Origin: Acidimicrobiia bacterium
Lineage (GTDB): Bacteria > Actinomycetota > Acidimicrobiia > Acidimicrobiales > Aldehydirespiratoraceae
Direction: 5' to 3'
NCBI GenBank assembly: GCA_022820805.1
Contig: JAJEEV010000048.1
Coordinates: forward strand, 62,001-126,000
Length of the DNA stretch: 64,000 nt
A program made the translations under genes and the position numbers. How positions within the stretch are numbered: the first letter of the stretch is position 1; every line of letters starts with the position of its first letter. Shown piece by piece: positions 18,949 through 26,418 of this stretch. The notes below the pieces were generated by a model that was not told where the DNA came from, ran no database searches, and was given only the letters and a program-made list of their open reading frames with translations.

Positions 18949-19311
18949 CGCCGAGGGTGCGGCCGCACCGGTCGCCCGGGACCCGGTCACGGCGTCGATC
19001 GAGTCACCGATAGCGATGATCCTGTCGAGGTCACAGATCTCGAACACCCTGCGGATCCGGGGCGTCGGGCACACCAGAGCCAGCTCGCCGCCGCGCTGGC
19101 GCAGCCGCTTCAGCGCGGCGACCACCGCGCCGACGCCGAACGAGTCGACGAAGTCCAGTTCGGAGAGGTCGAGGGTCAACGCCCGGCAGCCGTCCGCCAC
19201 CGCCTTGACGACAGCCTGACGGAGTTCGGGAGCCCCGACGACATCGAGTTCACCACCGACGCCGAGGATGGTCCACGCATCCCGTTCCGAGCACCGAATC
19301 GTCAAGGACAC
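18946..19311 (-). CDS. STAS-domain anti-sigma factor antagonist (RsbV/SpoIIAA-like)
   Basis: A 121-residue STAS protein. The phosphorylation-site loop is LDLSELDFVDSFGVGAV, in which Ser57 of the D-S-x-G motif is the expected target of the partner kinase. The GTG at 19311 gives the start MSLTIRCSERD, which places the first strand correctly; upstream sequence is the 15-bp tandem repeat region. It lies between tadE and the HATPase gene and is probably cotranscribed with one or both. Confidence 0.85.
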   Translation of the reverse strand: MSLTIRCSERDAWTILGVGGELDVVGAPELRQAVVKAVADGCRALTLDLSELDFVDSFGVGAVVAALKRLRQRGGELALVCPTPRIRRVFEICDLDRIIAIGDSIDAVTGSRATGAAAPSA

Positions 19312-19395
19312 AAGGCAAAACGGTACCGCCTGGCGGCCGGCTACATGCGTCTGTGCACGGGCCTCCCTTGCCAGGCGACGACGGGCACCGGCGCT

Positions 19396-19440
19396 GCGAC
19401 TACTCCAGGTGCGACTGTTCCAGGTACGACTATTCCAGGT
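19396..19440 (+). repeat. Three 15-bp tandem repeats at the end of tadE
   Basis: Three adjacent units: GCGACTACTCCAGGT, GCGACTGTTCCAGGT and ACGACTATTCCAGGT. They start just before and include the stop codon of the TadE-like gene at 19430-19432, then extend into the spacer before the STAS gene. Confidence 0.85.
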
Positions 19441-19819
19441 GCATGGTGGCCCGGGCCTCGAACACGGCGTCACCCACCAGCGGGCCCACCATGGGAACGT
19501 CGGTGGCCTCCACATACCGCAGTTCCACCGTGGCCCTGCCCCCGCCCCGGCGGACCAGCACGTGCAGACGCCGCGGGTCCAGGTCGGCCGAGGCCAGCGC
19601 AGCGGAGCGGACCTCGCCGTCGCCGGCCCCGACCGCGGCCGAGCGCACCGCCTCGCGGGCCGCGTGGGTGACCAGTACCCGGGTGCGGACGAGCAGACCC
19701 ACCTGCACGACAGTCAGGAGCACCAACGCCAGGAACGGGACCATCAGCGCGAACTCCACCGTCGACTGCCCGCCCTCGCTGCGGGCGGGGCGAGGAGGCC
19801 GAGCGGGCCGCCAGATCAA
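19430..19819 (-). CDS. tadE: TadE-like pilus assembly protein
   Basis: A 129-residue pseudopilin-like protein of the Tad system. EGGQSTVEFALMVPFLALVL is the TadE motif, with the Glu at the expected place after a short basic leader, followed by one membrane span and a beta-rich extracytoplasmic domain. The TTG at 19819 overlaps the pilin gene stop (TTGA), which favours this unusual start. The leader region (RPARPPRPARS) coincides with a short dispersed-repeat fragment. Confidence 0.8.
   Translation of the reverse strand: MIWRPARPPRPARSEGGQSTVEFALMVPFLALVLLTVVQVGLLVRTRVLVTHAAREAVRSAAVGAGDGEVRSAALASADLDPRRLHVLVRRGGGRATVELRYVEATDVPMVGPLVGDAVFEARATMHLE
19794..19811 (+). repeat. Short fragment of the dispersed repeat inside the tadE leader
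   Basis: GAGGAGGCCGAGCGGGCC matches the left end of the repeat family. It falls within the first codons of the TadE-like gene, so part of the leader peptide may derive from the element. Confidence 0.4.
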
Positions 19820-20061
19820 TTGACCATGTCGGCGACCGTGTCCACCATCTTGTCGAGCAGCGCCGCGATCTTGCCGGAGCCGGTCGCCCAGGTCAGCAGC
19901 AACAGGGCCACCGCGGCGGCGCCGACGATGACCAGCGCGTACTCGGCCGTGGTCTGGCCCCGGTCGCCGGATCGGCGACCGGAGCGGGCACGACCGCTCG
20001 ACGGTCGGCAGCCCGCTAGGAAGCAGTGCGTGTGCAGCGCGGCCAGGATGCGCAGGATCAT
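19816..20061 (-). CDS. flp: Flp-type pilin
   Basis: An 81-residue type IVb pilin subunit. After a long 35-residue leader rich in Arg and Gly comes the prepilin-peptidase site DRG|QTTAEYALVIVGAAAVAL, with the Glu at position 5 of the mature protein as expected, then one membrane span and a short tail. The ATG at 20061 is preceded by a strong ribosome site (AAAGGAGC), consistent with high expression. Members of this family in Actinobacteria are also annotated as DUF4244 proteins. It precedes tadE with overlapping stop and start codons. Confidence 0.86.
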   Translation of the reverse strand: MILRILAALHTHCFLAGCRPSSGRARSGRRSGDRGQTTAEYALVIVGAAAVALLLLTWATGSGKIAALLDKMVDTVADMVN

Positions 20062-20078
20062 GTTCGCTCCTTTCGGGT

Positions 20079-20109
20079 GCCGCCGCGGCGCAGGCTGCGA
20101 TGCGGCGGC
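20079..20109 (-). promoter_or_regulatory. Hairpin in the leader of the pilin gene
   Basis: GCCGCCGC and GCGGCGGC form a perfect eight-base inverted repeat around 15 bases, between the tadC stop and the pilin ribosome site. It could terminate or attenuate the upstream tad transcript, or protect a processed pilin mRNA. Confidence 0.4.
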
Positions 20110-20163
20110 CTCTTGTGTGGTGGGATCGGTGGCGCCGGTCGGGGTCTCGCTGCAACCGGCCTG

Positions 20164-20942
20164 TCAGGAGGGGAGTCGCAGATCAGCGACGGTCCCGATG
20201 AGCAGTGGGACGACGGTCAGCAGGCAGAAGGCGGGAAGGATGCAGAACACCAGCGGGAACAGCATGTGCACCGGCACCCGCCGGGCTGCCTCCTCGGCTC
20301 GCACGCGCCGGCGGCGGTGAGCCTCGTCCGCGGCCCGCTCGAGAGCGGGTTGGAGCGGCGCGCCGTCGATCTCCGCCGCCGTCACCGCGTACACCACCGA
20401 CGAGACACTGGGACCGAGGCCTTCGCGCAGCCTCCTGACCGACTCGATGAAGGGCTCGCCGGCTCCCGTGCGCTTCGCCACGGCCAGGAGCTCGGACCGG
20501 AACGGCTCCGCGACCCGGGGTGAGATGTCGGCCAGGGCCGACACCGTCGGTCGCCCGGCCCCGACGACCAGCCCCAGCAGGTCGATGACCTCGGGCGGTT
20601 GCGCTCGATGTGCAAAACGCGGTCACGGTGACGGGCCCGCCGCCTCGCAGCGACCGCGAGGACGGTGGCCGCCAGCGACAGCAGGCCTCCCACCGCGCCC
20701 AGAGCGACGGCCGCGGCCGCGCAGGCCAGGCTCGCAGCCCCCACGAACGCCTCATCGGCAGGCTCGACGGCACCCACCGACAGCCCGCGGCCAACCGCCG
20801 AGAGGATCCCGCCGCGGTCCCTGCCGGAGCGACCGGCACCCCGGAGCCGTCGCCTCGCCGGAGCGGCCAGCGCCGAGTCGGTGTCCAGCACCCGCAGCAC
20901 CAGCACGGCCGTCACCAGCGCAGCCGTGAGGCTCACGCCCAT
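20164..20942 (-). pseudogene. tadC: tadC, type II secretion F-domain protein, with one-base frameshift
   Basis: Inner-membrane platform protein of the Tad machine. The N-terminal part from ATG 20942 (MGVSLTAALVTAVLVLRVLD) reads as far as HIERNRP; the T2SSF domain then continues in another frame as EVIDLLGLVVGAGRPTVSAL and runs to 20164. The switch falls at a run of three G (C on the coding strand) at 20593-20595. One extra base there would restore a protein of about 259 residues, normal for TadC. This is either a real inactivating indel or a homopolymer error. The start overlaps the tadB end by ten bases. Confidence 0.82.
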
Positions 20943-21616
20943 CTCATCACCCCGCGGCTGAGCCGCCCCATCCACCACACGCCCAGTCCCTCGAGCACCA
21001 GCCCCACGGTCAGGGACAGCAGCCCGATCGGTGTGGCCACCAGCGCGCCGAGAGCACCGGGGTCCGCGACTGCGATCACCGCGGCGAATCCTGCCGGTGC
21101 CGCGGCCACGACCATTCCGGAAGTGCGGGTCTGCGACGTGAGGGCCCTGATCTCGTCGCCGAGGGCCCGTCGCTGCCGCAGCGACGCCGCCGCCCTGTCG
21201 AGGCTGGCTGCCATGGCCGCACCGGACTGGTGCCCCAGCACCAGCAGGGCGGCCGCCGTCTGGCGCTCGGTCCGGCCGCCGACCCAACCGTCGAGCGCAT
21301 CGGTGAGGCTCAGGCCCCCTCGAACCCGGCCGACCACGTCTCGCCATCCGATCTCGGGAATCTCCACCGCCACCGTGTCGAGCGCGGTCAGCACCGATGC
21401 GCCCGAGCGCAGCGCCCGAGCCGCCAACTCCAGCGCCTGGGGTATGGCGTCGTCGGATTCGGTCCGCTTCCTCCACCGCCGGCCGATGGCCGGGAGGCGG
21501 GACGCCGATGGTCCCGCCGGCCATCGCGGGCGTCGGGACCGGCCCCGGACCCCCAGCCGCTCCGGCCCGGGCGCCAGCGCCGCGAAGAGCAGGACCGCGG
21601 CCACCAAGGCGGTCAT
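20933..21616 (-). CDS. tadB: TadB, type II secretion F-domain protein
   Basis: Platform protein of the Tad pilus, 227 residues. One N-terminal hydrophobic span is followed by a basic linker, then the F domain with IPQALELAARALRSGASV and LLVLGHQSGAAMAASLDRAA, and C-terminal membrane spans (PIGLLSLTVGLVLEGLGVWW). The start overlaps the tadA stop. It is slightly short compared with TadB proteins that have an FHA-like N-terminal extension. Confidence 0.88.
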   Translation of the reverse strand: MTALVAAVLLFAALAPGPERLGVRGRSRRPRWPAGPSASRLPAIGRRWRKRTESDDAIPQALELAARALRSGASVLTALDTVAVEIPEIGWRDVVGRVRGGLSLTDALDGWVGGRTERQTAAALLVLGHQSGAAMAASLDRAAASLRQRRALGDEIRALTSQTRTSGMVVAAAPAGFAAVIAVADPGALGALVATPIGLLSLTVGLVLEGLGVWWMGRLSRGVMRWA

Positions 21617-22791
21617 GGGCCCGATACCAGACGGGGAGGCCGCGACGCCCGCGCCCGGACCCCGCGGCCGTCGGCGAGCAGTCGAACGGCGTCGTGCCCG
21701 TCGACCTCGGCCACGGCCACCACCTGGCGGGCGCCGCGGTCGACCCGCCCGACGTGAACGATGGCGTCGATGGCCGATGCGACGTGGTCTCGGACCGCGG
21801 CCATGCCGAGGCGCTCATCGGAAGCCGCGCCGAGCGCCACGAGCCGGCGCAGCGCGTCGACGGGCCCGTTGGCGTGCAGCGTCGACAGGCAGCCGGCGTG
21901 ACCGGTGTTGAGAGCGTGCAGCAGGTCGAGCGCCTCTGGACCGCGCACCTCGCCCACCACCATCCGGTCGGGGCGCATCCTCAGCGCGTTGCGGACAAGG
22001 TCGCGGATCGTGACCGCGCCGCCGCCCTCGCGCGACTCGGGCCGGGCCTCCAAGCGCACGACATGGGGATGATCGAGCTGCAGCTCGGCCGCGTCCTCGA
22101 TGGTGATCACCCGCTGCCGGGGATCGACCCGGCCGGCAAGGGCGTTCAGCAGCGTGGTCTTGCCCGCTCCGGTGCCGCCGCTCACGACCACGTTGGCTCC
22201 CCGATCGACCAACTCCTCGAGCAGCGCCACCACCGGCGGTGCCGCGAACATCTCGAGAGCCACATCGGGCACCACGAAGCGGCGGATAGTCACGTAGGGG
22301 CCGTCGACGGCCACCGGGGGAACCGCCACATGGACCCGGGAACCGTCGGGCAGGCGCCCGTCCACGCACGGGGTGAGCTGATCGACCCGGCGACCCAACG
22401 GCGACACGATCCTCTCGATGACCAGGTCGACCGCGGCCCTGTCCAGCGAGACCCGGCTCCGGCTCACGTGGCCGCCCCGCTCGATCCACACCGTTCCCGG
22501 CCCGTTGATCATCACCTCGCTCACCGAGGGGTCGGCCAGCAGCGGCTCCAGCGGACCGAGTCCGTGCACCCGGGCCGCGACCCGCTCCACCACATCGTCG
22601 ACGACGTCAGTCGGGGTGAGCGGGGCCAGCGCGCGGACGATCGCCGCGATGTCGCCGGCCGGCATCGGGACCTGCTCCATCGTGTCGACGACTCTGCGAT
22701 GGGCGGCATCGACCAGAGCCTCGCAATCGTCGTCGACGACCGGGCCGATACCTGTTCCCGGGCCCGGAGCAGCCGCGACCCCGGCGGTCAT
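21613..22791 (-). CDS. tadA: TadA/CpaF-type secretion ATPase
   Basis: Hexameric motor ATPase for pilus assembly at the inner membrane, 392 residues. It has the N-terminal domain motif [18 protein letters not shown], Walker [15 protein letters not shown], the Asp-box region [10 protein letters not shown], Walker [17 protein letters not shown] and the His box LSTLHANGP. The ATG at 22791 overlaps the upstream stop (ATGA); an in-frame earlier start would add 29 unconserved residues. Confidence 0.95.
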   Translation of the reverse strand: MTAGVAAAPGPGTGIGPVVDDDCEALVDAAHRRVVDTMEQVPMPAGDIAAIVRALAPLTPTDVVDDVVERVAARVHGLGPLEPLLADPSVSEVMINGPGTVWIERGGHVSRSRVSLDRAAVDLVIERIVSPLGRRVDQLTPCVDGRLPDGSRVHVAVPPVAVDGPYVTIRRFVVPDVALEMFAAPPVVALLEELVDRGANVVVSGGTGAGKTTLLNALAGRVDPRQRVITIEDAAELQLDHPHVVRLEARPESREGGGAVTIRDLVRNALRMRPDRMVVGEVRGPEALDLLHALNTGHAGCLSTLHANGPVDALRRLVALGAASDERLGMAAVRDHVASAIDAIVHVGRVDRGARQVVAVAEVDGHDAVRLLADGRGVRARASRPPRLVSGP

Positions 22792-23477
22792 GCCGGAAGC
22801 TCGAAGCGCCGCAGGGGCGGCGGGAGCATGCTCACGATCGTGCCCGCGTCCACAGCGCGGGCCACCCGGGGATCCCACGCCACTCGCTCCACGTGGGAGG
22901 CCCCGACGGCGGCGGACACATCGCGCGAGCGCAGGGCACGACCGGGCTCCTCAACGAGGATCACCCGCTCATAGGGCCCGGCCACCCGCTGAGCGCGGCA
23001 CAGGGCCAGGTAGCAGGCTCGCAGAACGCACACCGGCCGGTGCGAGACGCCCAGAGCCGATCGCAGCTCGCCGGGGTCCAGCCCGGCGTCGACCACGACC
23101 GGGCCGTTGCGGGCCAGCACCTCCAGAGCCAGCATGAGCCGCGGGCGCTGGGCCTCGCCCGACGCGGCCTTGTCGACCACCGCAGGCCGGGTGCCCCTTC
23201 GCAGAAGGCGCAGGCCGGGGGCCACGTCCTCGAGCAGTCTGCCGATGGCGTCGGCGGCCACTCCGTCCCCCGCAGCCACCCAGTCGCCGATTCCGGGCTC
23301 GGCCGGGGTCGCGCCCGCGACCATTCCCAGCAGCGCCGGCTGGTCCCCGCGCAGGTCGACCAGGGTGGTGTCACGGTCCTCGGACGCCAGTCGGATGGCG
23401 GTGGCCGCAGCCACGACCGACGTTCCCACCCCGCCCTTGACGGACCAGTACCAGATGATCACGCTCAGCCCCCGCAC
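22788..23477 (-). CDS. TadZ/CpaE-like ParA-family protein
   Basis: A 229-residue MinD/ParA-fold protein expected to localise the Tad machine. The N-terminal loop WSVKGGVGTSVVAAATA is a deviant Walker motif that keeps the signature Lys but has Thr where the second Lys of KGGxGK would be, as reported for TadZ-type proteins. There is no receiver-like N-terminal domain. It is first in the tad operon and overlaps tadA by four bases. An alternative GTG start lies at 23462. Confidence 0.78.
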   Translation of the reverse strand: MRGLSVIIWYWSVKGGVGTSVVAAATAIRLASEDRDTTLVDLRGDQPALLGMVAGATPAEPGIGDWVAAGDGVAADAIGRLLEDVAPGLRLLRRGTRPAVVDKAASGEAQRPRLMLALEVLARNGPVVVDAGLDPGELRSALGVSHRPVCVLRACYLALCRAQRVAGPYERVILVEEPGRALRSRDVSAAVGASHVERVAWDPRVARAVDAGTIVSMLPPPLRRFELPA

Positions 23478-23605
23478 AACCGCGGTCCTTGGAGGCGGGA
23501 CTCTGAGCGCCAGCTGTGGGAGGCGGCCGGCCCGGCACCCAGCGAACCGGGGCGGCGACAGCCACCCTACCGGTATTCCGGACGTTTCAAACTATTTTGT
23601 GAACT
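23478..23605 (-). promoter_or_regulatory. Probable promoter region of the tad operon
   Basis: 128 bases between the upstream LLM gene stop and tadZ. It contains the most AT-rich stretch in the neighbourhood (about 23580-23612, including AAACTATTTTGTGAACTTTA on the plus strand). On the minus strand a TTGAAA hexamer is followed after 15 bases by TAGGGT, a poor match. No terminator hairpin for the LLM gene is clear. Confidence 0.35.
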
Positions 23606-24583
23606 TTAGCTGAGTCCCATGATCTCAGCGCCTGAGCGCAGCAGCGTCTCGGCGGACTCGTCGTCGAGGAGCGGCACGACGAACGACTCGATGCCGTGCT
23701 CGGCGGCCAGCCGGTGCAGCTCCTGGCCGCACTCGGCGGGGGTGCCGGCGATGACGAAGGGCAGCGCCCACTCGTCGCGCACATGCTCGGCCGCCGCCTC
23801 CAGGCCATCGGCGAGGGCATCCCTGATCCTGGCCGCGTCGACGTCGGTGAGCCCGATCGCCTGCTGCACATCGGCCGGCGTGTCGACCAGCCGGTAGGTC
23901 AGATGGGGCTTGACCGCGGCCATGGTGTCGTCGTCGGTCACCAACATCGTGGAGTAGGCGACCCGGGGCTCGTTGCCGGCGTCCAGGCCTGCGCTCCTGA
24001 TCCGCTCCACCGCCGCGGCCAGGTGCGGCTTGTAGACGAAGTCCACCAGCACCCCGTCGCAGGCCGTACCGCCCAGTTCCAGCATTCGCTGTCCTCTCCC
24101 GGCCAGCCAGATCTCGGTGCCGGCCCTGGCGTGCAGCAGCGAGGCGTCGCTCAACTGCACGTGGAGGCCGTCGACGCTGACGGTCTCGCCCCCGAACAGG
24201 CGCCGGCAGGCGTCGATGGTCTCGCGCACCGCCGCCAGGGGCCGGATCCTGTCAATGCTGAGCGGGTCGAGCGTGAGGCTCCCGCCGGCGCCGATGCCCA
24301 GGAAGGCCCGTCCGCCGGACAGCTCGTCGAGCGAGGCGACCGCGCTCGCGGTGGCGCCCGCATGGCGTGTGTAGGGATTGGTGATGCCCGGTCCGACCTC
24401 CAGGGACGTCGTGGCCAGCGCGATCGCCGCCATGGTCACGTACACGTCACTGGCCGCAAGGCCCTCGTCGTACACCCAGCACCGCTGGTAGCCGAGAGTC
24501 TCCGCGAACCGGGCGAGCTCCACCGCCCGCTCGATGGGGCCGTGGGGCAGGACGTTGAACTCGTGCCGGATCACGGTTCTCAC
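23606..24583 (-). CDS. LLM class flavin/F420-dependent oxidoreductase (first)
   Basis: A 325-residue luciferase-like TIM-barrel protein. Typical segments are RFAETLGYQRCWVYDEG, VGPGITNPYTRHAGATA, GRAFLGIGAGGS and GTACDGVLVDFV. The GTG at 24583 (MRTVIRHEFNVLPHGP) sets the N-terminal strand; upstream sequence is unconserved. The family uses F420 or FMN; F420 is plausible in an actinobacterium but is not shown. It is last in the molybdenum-hydroxylase gene run. The substrate is unknown. Confidence 0.85.
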   Translation of the reverse strand: MRTVIRHEFNVLPHGPIERAVELARFAETLGYQRCWVYDEGLAASDVYVTMAAIALATTSLEVGPGITNPYTRHAGATASAVASLDELSGGRAFLGIGAGGSLTLDPLSIDRIRPLAAVRETIDACRRLFGGETVSVDGLHVQLSDASLLHARAGTEIWLAGRGQRMLELGGTACDGVLVDFVYKPHLAAAVERIRSAGLDAGNEPRVAYSTMLVTDDDTMAAVKPHLTYRLVDTPADVQQAIGLTDVDAARIRDALADGLEAAAEHVRDEWALPFVIAGTPAECGQELHRLAAEHGIESFVVPLLDDESAETLLRSGAEIMGLS

Positions 24584-24627
24584 CCTATTGTGGGACGCCG
24601 ACCCGGCCGCAGACGGGTGCCGGCCCG

Positions 24628-25482
24628 TCAAGCGAGGCCGCCGCGGCGGGCCAGCACCGCCTCCAGCACTCCCCCGCCCACCGCAAGGGACTTGTCGGAG
24701 ATCTCCCAGCACGCCGACGGGTCGCCCCGGGCATCGACGTCGCCGATCTTGAGGCCTTGCGGCACGGTCGATCCCGACCGGATCGCGCCCCTCAGCACTC
24801 CGTCGAACGGCGCTCTGACCGCGACGCCGCTCACCTCGGCGAGCAGCTGGTCCTCGGCCACCCGATCACCGATGCCGGCGTGCCAGGCGACCTCCCCGGA
24901 GGCAGGGGCCCGCAGGACCCGGTCGGCCGCCCGCCCCCCGAGCGCGGCCGGCGTGCCCGTGTCGGGCAGGGCTGAGCCCGACCAGATCACCCGGCCCAGC
25001 CGGTGGCCCCGCATGGTCTCGACCACCGCGTGGCAGTCGCTGCCCGCGGTGAAGCCCGGACCGAGTCCTATCACCACATCGGCGTCACCGATGGACGTGT
25101 CGATGTTGCGCTTGGCCAGCCGGGCGTCCACCACTACATCGGGCCGGAGCGAGCCCAGCCCGGCCAGCTCCGGGGACACCATCACCGCGACATCGCCCCG
25201 AGCGGTCACCTTGGCCGCCTCGTCGGCACCGCCCGCCAGCACGCCCCGCATGCCCTGCACGCAGACCTCGCCGTCGGTCACCGCTGACGACAGCGCCACC
25301 GTCCGGCGGATCGTCAGGGGCTCGGGCAGCTCCAGCACCACCACCGGCCAGCCGGCCCGGGTGAGCCTCCAGGCCACGCCGGTCGCCAGGTCGCCCCCGC
25401 CCCGCAGCACGCACAGCGGCTCAGAGGCCGAGCGGGGCTCGCGCTCAGAGGCCGAGCGGCTGGATGCGCGAGTCCGGCTCAT
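24628..25482 (-). CDS. yqeB: EF2563/YqeB family protein of selenium-type molybdenum hydroxylase systems
   Basis: About 284 residues. The hallmark start LCVLRGGGDLATGVAWRLTR is a Rossmann-like GGGDLA motif, followed by ADVVIGLGPGFTAGSDCHAV and, at the C-terminus, KIGDVDARGDPSACWEISDK. This family accompanies selenium-dependent molybdenum hydroxylases (yqeB in E. coli), and some members are thought to help cofactor maturation. The first 20 or so residues (SRTRASSRSASEREPRSASE) are encoded by the dispersed repeat and a duplicated piece of it, so the native start may have been replaced. A shorter start near codon 22 is possible. Confidence 0.82.
   Translation of the reverse strand: MSRTRASSRSASEREPRSASEPLCVLRGGGDLATGVAWRLTRAGWPVVVLELPEPLTIRRTVALSSAVTDGEVCVQGMRGVLAGGADEAAKVTARGDVAVMVSPELAGLGSLRPDVVVDARLAKRNIDTSIGDADVVIGLGPGFTAGSDCHAVVETMRGHRLGRVIWSGSALPDTGTPAALGGRAADRVLRAPASGEVAWHAGIGDRVAEDQLLAEVSGVAVRAPFDGVLRGAIRSGSTVPQGLKIGDVDARGDPSACWEISDKSLAVGGGVLEAVLARRGGLA
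25420..25459 (+). repeat. Direct duplication of the repeat's left end at the yqeB start
   Basis: GCTCAGAGGCCGAGCGG occurs at about 25420 and again at about 25444, 24 bases apart. The second copy opens the full-length element E. The duplicated piece lies inside the 5' coding region of the YqeB-like gene. Confidence 0.8.
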
Positions 25483-25586
25483 ACGGCGCGAGGCCGTGGC
25501 CCGAGCGGCCCGTGAGCGCAGCGAACAAGAGCGGGAATGACACCGCTACTACGCGATGAGCCCGGCATCAATTCGCGCCCTTGTCA
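25445..25586 (+). repeat. Dispersed intergenic repeat, copy E
   Basis: The longest copy, about 142 bp: TCAGAGGCCGAGCGGCTGGA, then CTCATACGGCGCGAGGCCGT, the core GGCCCGTGAGCGCAGCGAAC, GGGAATGACACCG and an end GGCATCAATTCGCGCCCTTG plus TCA. The last three bases encode the xdhC stop. It occupies the whole spacer between xdhC and the YqeB-like gene and supplies the 5' end of the latter's reading frame. Confidence 0.9.
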
Positions 25587-26387
25587 GGTCCGGCGATGGG
25601 CGATCACCTCGGCCATGATGCTCAGAGCGATCTCCTCGGGGGTCTCGGCGCCCACCTCGATGCCGATGGGAGCGTGGACCCGGTCGAGAGCGGCGGGATC
25701 GGTGCCCCCGGCCTCCAGGCGGGCCCGGGTGGTGGCCCAGCGGCGCTCGCTGCCCATCACCCCCACGTAACCGGCGCCGGTGGCCAGCAGCGCCGGCAGG
25801 GCCGCCGAGTCCACGTCCACGTTGCGGGTCACCAGCACCACCGACACGTCGGCGTCGAGAGTCCGCCCTGCCAGCAGGTCGTCGACCGAGCCGACGACCA
25901 GCTCATCGGGGGCTCCACTGCCCGGCTCGCCCTCGAGGGAATCGGGATCCTCCCCGTCGCCTGCAGCGTCGTCCATCCCGGCCCGATCGTCGGAGGCCAC
26001 CACACGGAACCCCAGCCAGTGGGCCAGCTGGGCCACCGCCCGCCCGACGTGTCCGTATCCGATGACCATGACGGTGGGCTTGGGCATGTGCGGCTCCACG
26101 AATATCTGGACGTCGCCCCCGCAGACGCCGGGATCGCCCCGGACGGGGTCGACTAGACGGTACGAAAGCAGACGGCAGCGGCCGTCGGCAAGCGCGGCTA
26201 CCCCCTCGGCCACCACCCGGGCCTCCATCTCACCCCCGCCGACGGTGCCTGAGATGCTGCCGTCGCGGAACACCAGCATCTTGGCCCCGGCCCTCCGGGG
26301 TACCGAGCGCGACGTGTCGACCACGGTGGCGGAGGCCACCGCCACGCCGCCATCGACAGCGCGGGCGAGCTGGCGGAGCAGGCTCAC
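25584..26387 (-). CDS. xdhC: XdhC family molybdenum-cofactor chaperone
   Basis: About 267 residues. XdhC proteins bind molybdenum cofactor, promote its sulfuration and insert it into xanthine-dehydrogenase-type enzymes. Visible motifs are GTVGGGEMEARVV and GDPGVCGGDVQIFVEP in the N-terminal domain, a Rossmann-fold C-terminal domain starting VMVIGYGHVGRAVAQLA, and YVGVMGSERRWATTRARL. An acidic insert of about 25 residues sits in the Rossmann domain (GDGEDPDSLEGEPGSG). The GTG at 26387 fits the spacing after the amidohydrolase; an upstream in-frame start at 26498 would overlap that gene by 80 bases. Confidence 0.9.
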   Translation of the reverse strand: MSLLRQLARAVDGGVAVASATVVDTSRSVPRRAGAKMLVFRDGSISGTVGGGEMEARVVAEGVAALADGRCRLLSYRLVDPVRGDPGVCGGDVQIFVEPHMPKPTVMVIGYGHVGRAVAQLAHWLGFRVVASDDRAGMDDAAGDGEDPDSLEGEPGSGAPDELVVGSVDDLLAGRTLDADVSVVLVTRNVDVDSAALPALLATGAGYVGVMGSERRWATTRARLEAGGTDPAALDRVHAPIGIEVGAETPEEIALSIMAEVIAHRRT

Positions 26388-26418
26388 GACCGCGGCCTGC
26401 CAGCCGTGGAGACCGGGC

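Noticed and set aside
19396-19440. CRISPR-like array
   Set aside because: Only three adjacent 15-bp units with no spacers and no cas genes; simple tandem repeat.
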